Assembly (NCBI GenBank): GCA_029876055.1 | Contig: CM056874.1 | Coordinates: 992,001-1,056,000 of the forward strand | DNA: 64,000 nt | Reading direction: 5' to 3' | Source of the DNA: Madurella fahalii | Taxonomy: Eukaryota > Ascomycota > Sordariomycetes > Sordariales | Part shown: positions 21,901 through 33,682 of the stretch, piece by piece | How positions within the stretch are numbered: the stretch's first letter is position 1 | How the letters are laid out: each line of letters begins with the position of its first letter | Translations under genes and position numbers: made by a program | Notes under the pieces: generated by a model | The model's database searches: none | The model's input: only the letters and a program-made list of their open reading frames with translations | Told to the model about the DNA's origin: nothing

Positions 21901-24482
21901 TCCTTCAAACAGTTGGAACGCCCTCTCGTCACAATAGAGTCGGTATGTCATCTTCGTTGGGAGAGACATCCGGCTCTGCGTCTCCGTTCCCTTGGTATCG
22001 GCAAAGGCAAACAGTCGCACAGTGTCATCTACCAAACAGTCCTGGGCCTTTTCAATAATCCGTGGAACGTATATGGCCAGCGTGAGGCGATCATCAACGC
22101 GCAGCACGATAAGCTTGCGGTGAATGATGCCCATGACCTTGCTGACAGAGTCGAGGAATGTACCAAGCCGATCGTATGAGGAGTCAAAAATACGCTTCCA
22201 GTGTATGCCTTGGTAATTGAGCTTGAACCGGGAGGCAGCCTCCTGGCTGAGGAGATTCGAAGTGCATACCGCATTCAGGACTAGCGCTGGTATTTCTTTC
22301 GAAGGAGGAATCTGTTGCAGCACCCACGCCTTCTCCTCGCTCGTGAGAACATTGAGGTCGAACAACTCGAGAAAATCTTCAAGTCTGGCACCATTTCGGC
22401 GGCACCATCGTAGAGTCATACAGATGAGTTCGAACTCAGACATTGCAATGTCCTCACGGGCCAAGAGAAGTTGGACGGCGTCGAAATCATACCCATCCAG
22501 GGCTTTGCCACGGTCCAAACGCTGATTATCCTGAATTAGTTGCTTCGCGGCGTCGTGGAGGTCGTCCAGTATGAAAGGCATCGCGTCAGGAGGTGCGGCG
22601 GGTGCTTTCTCCAGTTTGGGTGGGACCTTGATTCGGTTGCCATCAACACATTGGGAGAAGAGTCGATTTAGTTCCTGGCATTGCTCCGACATTGGGCCGC
22701 AGGCACGAGCCCAGTCAAGATAGAGATTCTTAACACGCCCCAAGGAGGCATTTGTATAGCGGGCAAAATACACCAGGCGGTCATCGTCCGTGATGGGATT
22801 GAATCTCAGCGGCTCCTTGGCGCCGGGGTATTGTGCAGGCCGTGACAACTTCGAGGGGATGAGGTCACGATCCCAACATACAAAAACTGCACAAAGCACA
22901 TGATCAGATGCGTCCGCCGGTATCTGCGGAGGGACTTACAGGTATCACCGTCAAGGTCACCTCCCGACATCATATCTGCCGCCGGTCTCCTTCCTTGGGT
23001 GGAGAAGACAATACAATCGATCAGGTGGGCCAGCTCTGGTTTCTCGACGACCTTCAGTTTTTGCATATCTCCCGGGTGGAGGCACGGGTTTCTGGTGACC
23101 AAAACATCGCTACCCGTAAGAGCGGCAGGCTGTCCGTCCCCGTCCATGGTAACTTTGACGGCACACTCGCCCTCTTTTAGAACGCCCCAGGCGTCGCAAA
23201 CACCGAATAAGAGTCTCGACTGTGGGACAAGGATGCGGCACTTTTGTTCATCCCTTTTGTTGAGCATCTTAGCATACTCGTTCTTGACAAGTGCGTTGAC
23301 TTTGGGTTGGACCGATTCCAGAGAGTCTACCAAGACCCTCTCAGCAAAATGCGGCATGTTGACGTAAGAAAGAAACCGGAATGCTGCTCGAGGGTCTCGA
23401 GAGGCGTCAGCAAGGAATTTGAAGTGCGCTTCTTGCTTCTTCTTTATTACGGCGCGGTCGATGCCAAGGGCCTCAAGGAGAACGACGACCTCGTCGTTCA
23501 GAAAGCCGTAACTGTATGGCTTGCACGTAGAGTGTTAGCAGGAGACGTTCAAGGAAGTTGCGGACGCAACCACAGGGGTTCTTGGTACCTTGGAGTATTC
23601 CACGACGGCGAACGAGTGGTCGTCCCCGCCGGTGAACTTCTTCATGGATTTCCTCATCTTTAAGAGGACCCTACCGTCCCGCGCCATAGACGGGTCGACG
23701 GTGACGACTCCCTTGTATCCACGATAGCGGATTTGCAAGACAGAAGGGGTATAGCGCCGGTCTCTGAAAACGATGCCAACCTTACGCGCAAGCTCTTGAG
23801 CGAGCCGTGGAGATATGAGACCGCAACCGTCGGTGAAGACGTAGTCGCTTGACTCTACGTCGGGAATATCCTCGACACGGTCTGGCGGCACGATCTTTGC
23901 TACTCGGGCAGTCGAGAACAGAAGGCCAATTCGTTTCGCCTTCTTTGCAACCATCTTCATCTTGGCAAAGTCACCGAGCGACTCGACCTTGCGCGAGATC
24001 TCCTCTTTAGTAGCCGCATAGAGAAAACAGGTGCGGGACTTCAACTGGCTGTTGCTGTGGCCGTAGAAGTTGTAGTGGACACCTTGCAGGGAGATGCCCG
24101 CTCTCAGCAGTTTTATCGCATAGTCGGTGCATTCTCTTGGTGTCGAGGGCTGTAGCCCGTACCTTGTAGTAGGATCTTTAGACTGGGGACGGTGGCGGAA
24201 GTCGGCGAGAGAAACGACGAGAAATTTGTTGAGCGGATCGCCACGGATGGCTCGATTGTCCTCGGCGGGCTCCAGCGAGAGTACAATCTCTTGCTTCGCT
24301 GCGCTGTTCACCAAACTAACCGTCTTGACAAGTCTCCTTTGGTCGAGGATAGGTGGAGAGGGGAGGTTCGGAACGTGAAATTTCCATTCATGGTCATCCA
24401 AGCTGATGTGGTCCTGCAGCCTGTATTTGAACGACGCAAAGTTGGATTTCTTTTGCGAGGGTTTGGGAGGGTTCGTCGCCAT
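18968..24482 (-). CDS. RNA-dependent RNA polymerase fused to SF1 (Hrr1/SAD-3-type) helicase
   Basis: Four exons: 24482-23589, 23519-22940, 22886-21685 and 21631-18968; 1779 residues. The N-terminal half is a cellular RdRP: FTDGCGLISPRLA, QIRYRGYKGVV, SKPYSYGFLND and the catalytic loop GGDLDGD (about 484-490). From about residue 905 comes a UPF1-like SF1 helicase: GPPGTGKTE (about 1323), TAPTHNAVDN, VDEASQQTEP, GDHVQLRPTV, QYRMHP and NVALTRARAGVVV. The join is a 53 bp intron (donor GTGCGT, branch CTAAC, acceptor TAG) that is phase 0 on both sides, with no stop across it. RdRPs make double-stranded RNA for silencing; in fission yeast Rdp1 works with the separate helicase Hrr1, and in Neurospora SAD-1 with SAD-3. 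This gene would link both activities. A second reading, with a stop just past the donor and a separate helicase starting at ATG 21595, is possible but would leave no promoter space. Confidence 0.85.
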
Positions 24483-24853
24483 TTCTCATTCCGGGTCCGA
24501 GTCCGAATCTGATGACTGTTTCTGTTAATCGAAGAATTGCACGCCCGATGATGTAGCCGGCTTGAATTCAGACGGAGCATAGGAGAGTGATCATTGCGGG
24601 GGGTGAAGCCTACCATAACTACCTACTTTAGGTAAGGTAGGTGAGGTAGATCGAAACGGTTACACTGCATCCAGACTGCAGCTTTGGTTGTTCTTAATTG
24701 CACAGCCGGTTTTTCCCCTCCCGCCACATCGTGGGCCTCACTCTTGGCTGCATCCAGGATGCTACTTATGTACCTTTGCTGCCCGCTATTGCAACACTTC
24801 ACCTCTTCGACCATCTCAACTTATTACGGCACATTATGAGAAAGCAATAACAC
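24483..24853. promoter_or_regulatory. Divergent promoter region
   Basis: 371 bp shared by the minus-strand RdRP-helicase and the plus-strand ATPase gene. It contains a cluster of TAGGTA/ACCTAC repeats (about 24605-24655), common upstream of fungal genes. No TATA box is obvious. Role inferred from gene orientation only. Confidence 0.45.
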
Positions 24854-25549
24854 ATGGCAACTCCCAACACCGAGCTCCGAGAAACCCCAACTCTCCCCCC
24901 GAACATTTACATCATCGGCGCCCAGTGCACCGGCAAAACCACCCTCGTGAACAACCTCCGCGAGCACTTTTCCACCCACCCCCACCCGCACCCCAATTCC
25001 AACCCCGACCAGCCGGGCCAAACCGGCACTGCTCCGCCAGTCATAATCTCCGAACTCGCCCGCTCCGTCATCAAAGCCCACGACTTCACCACCCGGGACG
25101 TCCGCTCGCCGACGCGCAGCCTCGCCCTCCAGCAACTCATCCTGGCCGCCCAGGCAGCGGCCGAGCGGGACGCCGTGAGTCAGGGGCGGTGGTTCATCTC
25201 GGACCGGTCCGGCGCCGACCCCATTGCGTACGCGCTGCGCTACGTCGGGGAAGAGACCACGCGCCGCGTGCTGTGCGGGTCGGACGAGTGGAGGGAGCTG
25301 AAGGGCCGGATGCAGCGGTCGCTGGTGGTCGTCTGCGAGGCCGGGGCGGAGGCGGCCGGGTGGCTGACGGATGACGGGGTGAGGTTGATGCCCGAGGATC
25401 TGGACGAGTGGATTGGGTTTCACGGGACGTTTTGCGGGTTTTTGGAGGGCGAAGGGGTGGGGTTCGAGGTGTTGCCTGCTGGCGTCGCCGGCCGTGAGGA
25501 GAGGGTTCGGTTTGTGCTGGACAGGTGGAAGGGGTCAGGTGATACCTAG
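24854..25549 (+). CDS. Small P-loop ATPase (AAA_28 / NadR-like)
   Basis: Single exon, 231 residues, from ATG 24854. A Walker A motif lies near the N-terminus (IIGAQCTGKTTLVNNL). The Walker B-like region is ISDRSGADPIAYA, preceded by a QGRW turn typical of AAA_28 proteins, a group that includes the kinase-like part of NadR and animal TTD14. An ISELARSVIKAHDF block, also typical of this group, sits between them. These proteins bind and probably phosphorylate or hydrolyse small nucleotides; the substrate of the fungal members is not established. Length fits the family. It is divergently transcribed from the RdRP-helicase gene. Confidence 0.82.
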   Translation: MATPNTELRETPTLPPNIYIIGAQCTGKTTLVNNLREHFSTHPHPHPNSNPDQPGQTGTAPPVIISELARSVIKAHDFTTRDVRSPTRSLALQQLILAAQAAAERDAVSQGRWFISDRSGADPIAYALRYVGEETTRRVLCGSDEWRELKGRMQRSLVVVCEAGAEAAGWLTDDGVRLMPEDLDEWIGFHGTFCGFLEGEGVGFEVLPAGVAGREERVRFVLDRWKGSGDT

Positions 25550-26333
25550 TATTGGAGGGGTTGGGCCTTAGGTTGTGTAAGGTAACTCGCTCTGTGAGGG
25601 CTGTACTGGATATGGTACTAGATATCTCTGAGTTCATTCGCTGTGATCATTCCACGGTGGAACTGATGGTCTCTATAATTCTCTGAAATACACAGGTGCC
25701 CCGGTAATCACACCCTGCTGACTTGGAAGTTCAAGCACCACTCCTCGCTAAAGCTTGTCGTATATTGCCGTAGAGATGTGAGACTGATCCGGAAGGCGCG
25801 AGTATCATTAATACCTACCTTTATTTCAGCCTCTCTCGACTTTAACTGTCCTTATGCTCCTATAATTAAAACGGAACAGAGCTTGAATACGGCCGCGTCA
25901 GCTGCTCGAGAGGCGGTTGGTGTGAGGGAGCAAATCTAAGCATATCGGAGTGAAATGATTCTATAATGTAACAAAGGGGACATTGCTTTGTAAAAAAAAA
26001 CTTTTTTAGTATCCATTACTAGTACGTTAAGTTCACTGCACACGTGATATTTATCTTCCGCGACTGTTGGCGAGTTCGGTCATTTGTGCCTAGCTCAAAG
26101 GAGCCGATAGACTGAATCAAGTGATATCTCAGCTCAGAATTTGGATTGAGACTTAAAAGAAGTTTACGGGTGCCTTATTGTTACACAGCATGCCTCCCAA
26201 CCCCCAAGCCAGGGCTGGTTGTCGCTCCTGAGTCCTGAGCAGGGTTGGGGATATTTCCCTCGTCCTGCAGCCAAAGACTAAATCTTCTGTTTTCCTAGTA
26301 CTCATCAGTTCCTATTCCGGTGCGTTAACTACC

Positions 26334-26400
26334 ATGGCCGACTGTTGGAACGACTTCCACAACAACCTAGCGACCGATATTGCGCCCATTGAGCTGGGGA
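26334..26400 (+). pseudogene. 5' fragment of a fungal membrane/ankyrin-family gene
   Basis: An ATG in good context opens MADCWNDFHNNLATDIAPI. This resembles the conserved N-terminus (WNDFxNNLATDLAPL) of a large fungal family of membrane-anchored proteins that often carry ankyrin or NLR-like C-termini. The match stops abruptly after about 20 codons: the family's next block (LFGEQVTKQFLSES) is absent and the rest of the frame to 26537 is unrelated. A truncated or rearranged gene start, recognised from a short motif only. Confidence 0.45.
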
Positions 26401-26962
26401 AAACGGTCCCCAGAGGGCGGGGTCCGTCCGGTCAGAGGGCCATATTTACGCGGATCGCGCCCGGGGGGCTAGAACTTGCCGTGGGCCCATTTTTCTTTTG
26501 CACCACAAGTAGGGCCGTCCTGGCCATTGCTCCTTAAACAGGACAATCAATTCAGCACTCCTTTCCACACCTGTTGCAGGCTCAATTGACGAGCTTCCTT
26601 GCGTACAAAGCGATCTCCCTCTGACCGAAGGGAACTCTTTTTGCACATGTTGTTTTGACCTTGTTTAGGCTGCAGGAACCCAATTTGTTGTGAGTGTCAC
26701 CTGGCCTGTCTAGGTTGTCTATCTTGTCTGTCTGACATTTGGCCACCTTTGCCCTTCCCCATGTTTTGATGGGTATGTGGGTGTAGATGTGTGTTTCTGC
26801 ACCATTTCAATGGTACGTTAGTGGGATAGGTACTATATAGGATTTGTTGCTATAATAGATGAAGCGGCTGTCTTGGGGATCTCTGTCATGGGGGGGAAGG
26901 GGGTGTTACCGCTACGGTCAGAGAGATATAGCTCAACCGGATTAGGGTTTTCATAATGTAGC

Positions 26963-27430
26963 TTATACGATCCAGGTTTTCCTAGTCGGCGCCGTTTCTG
27001 CCCGCGCCGCGGGGCAGGTAGTGGACGGGGTCCTCCTTCTTTTTGGCTTGCAGCGTATACGGCGGTTGTTGGCAGTGAGGTAGTGAGGTAGATAGCGAAA
27101 GTCGTGCACGTTGGGGCCAGGGTAGATGGAGCCTCCGGAGGTATAGTTGACCGTTTTCACCTCGCCGCGGCGGCGCTCCGGCTTGGGCGCGTCCAGGGGG
27201 TAGTCAAAGTTGATGTTCAGTTCTGTCGAGGTCTAGAATCCGGCGTCGAAGGGCACCTAGAAGCTTAATGCCACTTAGTTGCCGTGTATGTTCATGAAGG
27301 GTGGTAGATCTAGGTCGATGACGAGGTGGTCCCTGTCGATGCTGCAGTTAGCACGGAGTTGCAGTTGGCCAGGTACGCGAAGCGGAACCCTCTGGGCGAT
27401 CGAGACCCAAATCCCTCGAGTTGTAGTGTT
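26963..27430 (-). pseudogene. Decayed coding sequence, family unknown
   Basis: One minus-strand frame reads well through about 140 codons but contains three in-frame stops. It includes GIWVSIAQRVPLRVPGQLQL, SIDRDHLVIDLDLPPFMNIHG, ELNINFDYPLDAPKPERR and VNYTSGGSIYPGPNVHDFRY. The codon-like texture suggests a real gene in decay; I cannot name the family. Confidence 0.35.
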
Positions 27431-28886
27431 GCTAGCCGCCTCAAGTTCAGTCAATCAACCGGAACATCTTGTTGATCCGCTGAGATAGATTGTAGCTGTG
27501 CTACGTCTTTTATGTTTAAAAGCCTGTGAGTCGAGATCGCCTTCTCTACTCTAAGACCAAGAAGAGATTACGAAATCCCAGGAGACGTTAAGCTAAAAGA
27601 ATCTTGTTTCGGTTCAATAGAATATCCACCTGTGGTTTTGGGTAGGCTTGGCGAAGTCGCTACCTGGCTAGGAGGGCAAAACTTGCCTCTGCACAGCAGG
27701 ATGTGGTCGAAAGAATCACTTGGTGGTGTTTGTGACATTCACCAATAAACTACCTCGTAAGCATACTTGGATGTAACCCCTTGAACGGACGTGCTGCTAG
27801 GAGAGAAACAATGAGCAATGACAAAAAAATTGTCAAAAACATACAACACCAGGGATTCGCTGGTCGTCACCGACCCAACTACTAGTCTGGCCCTTGCAAG
27901 CTTGACTAAGGGAGAGCGGACGGGATCCCGTATTTTCTTGCAGGTATGGCCGTATGTGGTAGGGTTTAGTTAGTAGACCGACTGATATGCGGTGGACAGA
28001 AGGGAGCACCCTCACTATGGGTATGGGAATTTCTCTTGGAATGGATGATGGTTCGTACTTCCTTTATGGATTGGCCATGATGAAACAGTGGACGTTCTCA
28101 CCACGCCTTGGGTTACCAAAACTCACGCTCATCCGAGATTCAATTTTTCTGGTACTTGGTATGGAGGTGGTACAGAAAACCCGGGGAACAATGCCACACA
28201 AACACGACACCTGTCTTCAGGGTCCAAATCTTGCCTACGCACGTGGGGTGGTTTCGGATTAGCACCGTAGCATGCCGTCGTTCATTTCCCCCACCCATGA
28301 CATTGCGATAGCCGGATCTCTCGGAGACTGATGATTCCGGCCGGATAAGTACCGACCATCAGATGGCCATCACCTTGCCCCCAAGACCTCTCTAGTAGCA
28401 AGCCTTCACCGTGAAGCTCGGAACGCATTCATCCCCAGTCTAATCTCAGATCTGGGTCAATTCAACTCGCATACGCAGTTGGCTAGTTCTCCAGTTCACA
28501 TCACTCCAGCATTGAACTCACCACACCATCAATAACCATCTGTCACACGCACAGGAGCTCAGCAGAGGGCGTGGGAAGTGCGTGGAAAGGTTGAAGAGTC
28601 TGAAGATCTATCTACTGCAGTAGGAGACTGAAGAACTGGCTTAAATACACAAAGGAAATGGTCTGGGCGAGCTCACGTGATGAGCTGCTGAGCTCGGCGG
28701 TGAGAGCCGAGCTCCACAAGTGCGGTTTCCAGCGCGACACCATTACCCCCATCCCAAGAACTATGTCCGGCATCCTCATCGAGGAAACCGGCGGTGTTGA
28801 GGTCCTCAAATGGAAAACCGACCTGCCCGTGCCAGAGCTCAAGTTGTACCATAGGTGTGGCCCGCTGTAGTATATGGGTGTCGATA

Positions 28887-29084
28887 ACGTAATTTATACG
28901 CGAGCGGTGGGTATAAGCGAGTGGGGGCTTAAGTATTTTTTTGCGTGTGCTAAACGAAAAAAGTACCTCAAAATTGTTAGTGCGCGTTAGCAATTTTTGA
29001 GGTACTTTTTTCGTTTAGCATACGCAAAAAAAAATACTTAAGCCCACCACTCGCTTATACCCACCGCTCGCTTATAAATTATGT
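28887..29084. mobile_element. 198 bp foldback MITE with about 95 bp terminal inverted repeats
   Basis: Almost the whole element is one inverted repeat: the left arm (28887 to about 28975) and the right arm (about 28990-29084) are complementary with only a few mismatches, around a loop of about 15 nt (near TTAGTGCGCGTTAG). The outer ends are ACGTAATTTATA / ACATAATTTATA. Each arm carries a doubled unit TATAAGCGAG(C/T)GGTGGG. TA lies directly outside both ends (28885-28886, 29085-29086), the duplication expected of Tc1/mariner/pogo transposases. It has no coding capacity, so it would have moved with an enzyme supplied elsewhere in the genome. Confidence 0.85.
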
Positions 29085-29086
29085 TA

Positions 29087-29535
29087 TTGGTTTCTGCGAT
29101 AATTATTTGGCTGCCAGTCGGAATTGAACTCGAATGCCTAAGAAATTACCTACCTAAATCGAAAAGCACAAGCCGTTTTTCCATGGCCGACTTCGGCTTT
29201 GTGCACGGCGTATATACCACGAATAGGAGCAGGGCAAAGTATGCCGCTGGGGGCATGGATGCTGCCCGGAAACCTGAGGGTTCATTTCATGCCCAATGAT
29301 GTGATGGACAGAGAGTGGCTGTGTATGTTGGTCATGGATGCCTTGGCGCACCATTAACACAAGGCATTCCGCGAGGGGGAAAATTCTATTGCCTAATTAA
29401 TGCGCCCCCACAAGGCAGAGCCTGGCACATCCGCAAACCTGCCAACGATTTCTCAAGGAGGGAGCTCTACCGCTTCTATGCTCTATAACGCCTATCTGTC
29501 ACATCCATTATCGGCCAGCTGCCAGAGGCGAAATA
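29087..29535. other. Upstream region of the SNF2 gene
   Basis: Lies between the MITE and ATG 29536. No gene. It presumably contains the SNF2 gene promoter; no TATA box stands out. Confidence 0.4.
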
Positions 29536-32500
29536 ATGCAACGTAGGCAACCTCGGCCCCGCTCCGGGGACCACAGCCCTGGACCTACTCCACGGAAGAG
29601 GTCGTTGCAGCCGGGCGACTCCGCGGATGAATTCCAACCGCATCCAAAACGGCCGTCACCCTCGCCGTTAGGGCGAAATTTCGAAATCTCGATGGGGCGA
29701 TCCGGATCCCTGCTCTCACCAGTGTATCACACCCTCGAGTTCAACCCGAGCGATGGCTCTAAACCACTCCAGCCGTCCGATATTGAGCACGGCACACACG
29801 CTATTCCCGACACTGCATTATATCAAACCTTTCTCAACAACACGAGTGAAGATGGCCTGTATAAGGGGGTGTTTGATGACGATATGCAGTTCACCCCGTT
29901 ATCAGGGGACACCTCCCACATTGGCTCAGGTGATAGTACGGAGGCCGAACGCTCTTCATCACATATCCCATCCTTCCCCCGGGATGTCAGAGAGATGCCT
30001 TCCCTCGATGAGATCTGTCCGCCTCAACATCTTCTTGTTGAAGACGACTACAGTCGTGTCTCGTTACGTGACTCCGTCTATGGTATTTTTCGACCCATGC
30101 CTGATGGAATCAACCTGAAATCTTCCAACGTCATCGATGGGCTGGGCCCTCTAGCGGATTCGGATTTTGCCTTTGACTCCCAATTTTTAGTTCCGCAACA
30201 TAACACCGGGAGTGACACTAAGTTACCAAATCCAGCAGATGCCCCGTTCGACACATGTCTCGGCCTCGTATGTAGCTGCCATCCTTGCTAAGATGTTCGA
30301 TTGACATTCTGTATACAGGTCGTGCTTGAAGACGCCAAACTTAGACCGGACGTTGCGAAACAGAAGGGCAACAAGGAACTAACAATCAAACTTGGCCCCA
30401 ACGCAGTTACGCTTCAGGACAAAGTCACGAAGTCATACTGCGGAATTGTGGGTAAGCAGGCTGCCTCCGTGATCAAAGCCCTTCTCGAGAACAGCGAGGC
30501 AGAGCTACGTGTAACTCTAAAGAGCTCCGACAAGCCCGAGATACTCATTTACTGTCGGCGGGAGAGCGCCGATGCTCTCGGAGATTTCCTGTTCGATCAC
30601 GATTGGTTTCTTCAGCAACCGGAATCATATGACTTTTCCAAGGCCTACTACAATCCACAGTGGCTCTGCCGTCCCGGGACGGAGTTCATACCAACCCTTG
30701 ACAATCGCGACTTGGGCGTCCGGGAGCGCCAGACGTCGGCGTGGAGCGCCGCACAGAAGACGAAGATCGAAGAACTGCTGGACTCGGCCACCGGGCCAAC
30801 GGTATTCAAGAAAGCTCAGGTCAGCAACCTACTTGCGACAGAGCTTAAGGAGTATGTTCATATAGCCAGCTTGAAGAGGCTGAGGGATTAACAGCTTTTA
30901 GGCACCAAGTCAAGGCGCTCTCCATGATGGTTGAGAAAGAATCCGGAAAGCTACATCATACTGAATTCCCTTCCTTATGGGTCGAGGAACCCGGTTTTAA
31001 TCCTTCAATCCCCGTGTATCGAAACACAGTAACCAAGGCAACCATATGCCGAAATCCTCCGCTCAGCCTCGGTGGTCTCCTCGCAGATGTCAGTAAGCTT
31101 CATTTGCATTTCCAGAACCGTCGGGCTAATACTGGGGTAGGAAATGGGTCTTGGCAAGACTTTGTCAATTCTGGCGCTTGTTGCCAGTTCCTTAGACGGG
31201 AGGGGAACCGTTAATCCGACATTAATCGTCTCCCCGCTCTCCAGTGAGTACTACTTATAGTTTAACCTGGGTATTAATATGTTTCAAAATATGACCTCGC
31301 GACTCACACTTTACAGCACTTCCGAACTGGGAAGACCAGATCAAAAAGTACCGGGTTTCCGCTCCGTTCGCGTGTGGATCTCCCTGCTGACCAAGATGAA
31401 CAGCCACTTCAGACCCGGGTCCATTAGCTCTATGGTGTACCAAGGGCCAGCAAGACACCAATATATTGCATCGCTTCCCAGCTACAACGTGATCTTGACG
31501 AACTATGAAACCCTCCGGTCAGACCACGGCAAGAATTACGGCGGTAGAGGAGACCAGGAGTGCCAAGTCGTGGCGGGGTCTCTGCACGATATCGACTGGC
31601 ATCGTGTGATCCTGGACGAGGGTGAGCAAGCTTTTGATCTTGCAGCCATGATGAGGATAATCCGCATGCTAACTGGTTCTTGAAGCCCATGTCATCAGAA
31701 ACCGTTCCTCAAAAGTATTCCATGCTACGAAGGCACTTAGAGCGAAACACCGTTGGTGTTTGACCGGCACTCCGATTCAGAATTCCGTCCAAGATTTGGG
31801 TGCTCTTGTCGAGTTCCTACGAATTGAACCACTCGACAACCCATGGATGTTCAAGCAGATGTTTGCAGAGTCAGAATCCGGCGCTTGTTGGGAGCGGCTG
31901 AGGACCCTGATACAGTGCATCTCGCTCCGCCGAACTAAGAAGTTCATTGGTGACGACCTCAAGCTCCCTCCCCGACGGGAGATTATCTGTCCTGTACGGC
32001 TAGACGGTAATGAAAAACGAGTGTACGACATGATTACCCGGTATTTTCGACTTGCCGTCGGCGCGAAGACATCCTCCAGTAACACATTCAGTCTTATCCT
32101 CCGGCTCCGCCAGGTGTGCAATCACGGCCAAGAACTCCTTCCTCCAGCCTTGCGGGAGTGGTTGGACAGGGCGGCAGACTGCACTTCGCTTGCAACTCTG
32201 CCTGGAATCTGGACTTGTGAAGCCTGCGGCGGGACCCTTGAGGATGCCAAGCCGTCGACTTTTGCAGTTTTCCCGTGCCTTCACCAAGTGTGCAGAGCCT
32301 GCCTAGAGGAACAGAACAGGGATGTAGCGCTGAGCAGCCGGAAGAATGCAAAGCCTGTTTGCCCTATCTGTGATGCACCGCCGATCCAACAAAATCAGGC
32401 CTCCAGGCTCCCGGCAAGAGCCCCGTCCGAGGGCGCCGTTCTCCATTACAGGCCATCGTCAAAAGTGAATGCGCTGATTAGAAACTTGGAAGAGATGATG

Positions 32501-33255
32501 GGCGAGGCGAGTATGGCTGGAGGCTCCCCAGAAAAGAGGCACGTACAAAACCGGAAGCGCTTTGGACGAACACGGCTGATAACATTGGTTAAATGACCAG
32601 CGTCGTTTTTTCGACGTGGACATCAATGCTAGACCTCATCGGAAGAGCTTTGTCTCGACGGGGTATCTCCTACCAGAGGGTCGACGGCAGCAGAAGCCTT
32701 GACCAGCGCCGGCAGGCCCTCATCGACTTTCGAGAAAACCCGTCCTGCATGGTTCTTCTGGCCTCGCTTGGTTGTGCAGGAGTAGGGTGAGTGGGCTACC
32801 AACACGAGGCCGGGGCTTATCATGACTTGGCCACACACTCCATGTCCTCCAGTTACTATATACGTCTTTGATTCTAACCCAAGTACAGTATTGATCTGAC
32901 GGCAGCATCCCGCGTGCACATAATGGAGCCGGGATGGAACCCGATGTTGGAGCACCAGGCTTTAGATCGCGTCCATCGCCTTGGGCAGAAGAAGGCGGTA
33001 ACTTCAATTCGCTACATAGTGACCGGGCCGGGTTCGGTCGAGGAGGTAACAGCTCCCCAGCTCTCTTCAAAACCCGCTCACGACTTACTGACTATCATTC
33101 AGTATATCCGGGGTGTTCAGGAACGGAAGATCAGTCAGATCAACGCCTCTCTCGGGAGTGGTGACACAATTACCACTCCCACGATGCAGAGTGTGCTACA
33201 GGCAAGTCTCTCAATCCAGGCTTCTGTTACAAGAGCCTCTAGGTTCTGTTTCTGA
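29536..33255 (+). CDS. SNF2-family ATPase with RING finger (HLTF/Rad5-like), one apparent frameshift
   Basis: Ten exons fit consensus splice sites: 29536-30267, 30319-30851, 30902-31088, 31141-31243, 31317-31347, 31404-31621, 31686-about 32593, then 32593-32786, 32889-33045, 33103-33255. Motifs: LADEMGLGKTLSIL (Walker A, formed across an intron), IVSPLSTLPNW, a DEAH box also made by splicing, RWCLTGTPIQNS, a C3HC4 RING (CEACGG.. to ..CPICD), then VVFSTWTSMLDLIG and EPGWNPMLEHQALDRVHRLGQ. Rad5/Rad16/HLTF-like proteins remodel chromatin or forks and may act as E3 ubiquitin ligases. The N-terminal about 240 residues are disordered. At 32593 the frame ends in TGA, and the next helicase motif reads in the -1 frame from an overlapping ATG; I found no intron that repairs this. 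The copy may be inactive unless it is a sequencing error. Confidence 0.78.
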
Positions 33256-33682
33256 CACAAGGTATTTAATAGAATTTCTGGGAATACCTAGTGGACCAGC
33301 CACAGCCACCCTAACCAAGCCCTATAACTCCAATCAGCATAAAGGCGCAGATATTAAATCATTGTTTAGATCAACGAAGATCTTAAGTCATCGCTCAGCA
33401 CATAACGTGAACATGATGACGCTCATCTAGCTGCCATCGTTTCGTTATCCCAATGTCGAATAACGATGGAAGCCCCTTTTCTCCTGCTCCGTAGGTACCT
33501 TGGTGCTATCCGTCTGCAACATTAAATGTGGATAGGTACCTACCTTACCTTAGGTACCTAGTTTTCAGGACGAATCTGTAGATGTATGTATTTTGAGTCA
33601 ATCGCTTCTACTATATTGCAACAAATGCATAAAAATAATTCCCTTCATCCGGCAATGACCACCGCTGGCCCTAGGGAACGCT
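33256..33682. other. Convergent intergenic spacer
   Basis: Between the 3' ends of the SNF2 and NLR genes. Contains several TAGGTACCT repeats (about 33490-33560), a motif frequent in fungal spacers. No gene. Confidence 0.5.

Larger units (their letters stand above)
25550..28600. other. Gene-poor 3 kb with gene remnants
   Basis: No intact gene. The left part (25550-26300) is AT-rich with poly-A/T runs. Two decayed coding pieces (26334 and 27000-27430) are listed separately. Nothing recognisable is seen in 27500-28600. Confidence 0.5.

Noticed and set aside
24824..25640. Long antisense frames over the AAA_28 ATPase gene
   Set aside because: They contain mainly Arg/Pro/Gly from GC-rich third positions and have no motif; the plus-strand gene explains the region.
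29090..29145. Text next to the MITE that resembles the T arm and 3' end of a minus-strand tRNA
   Set aside because: The proposed stems do not pair; no D arm or anticodon arm is found.
31348..31403. Apparent frameshift in the SNF2 gene after DQIKK
   Set aside because: A 56 bp intron (GTACCG..CTGAC..ACAG) removes it and gives a continuous protein that fits the family.
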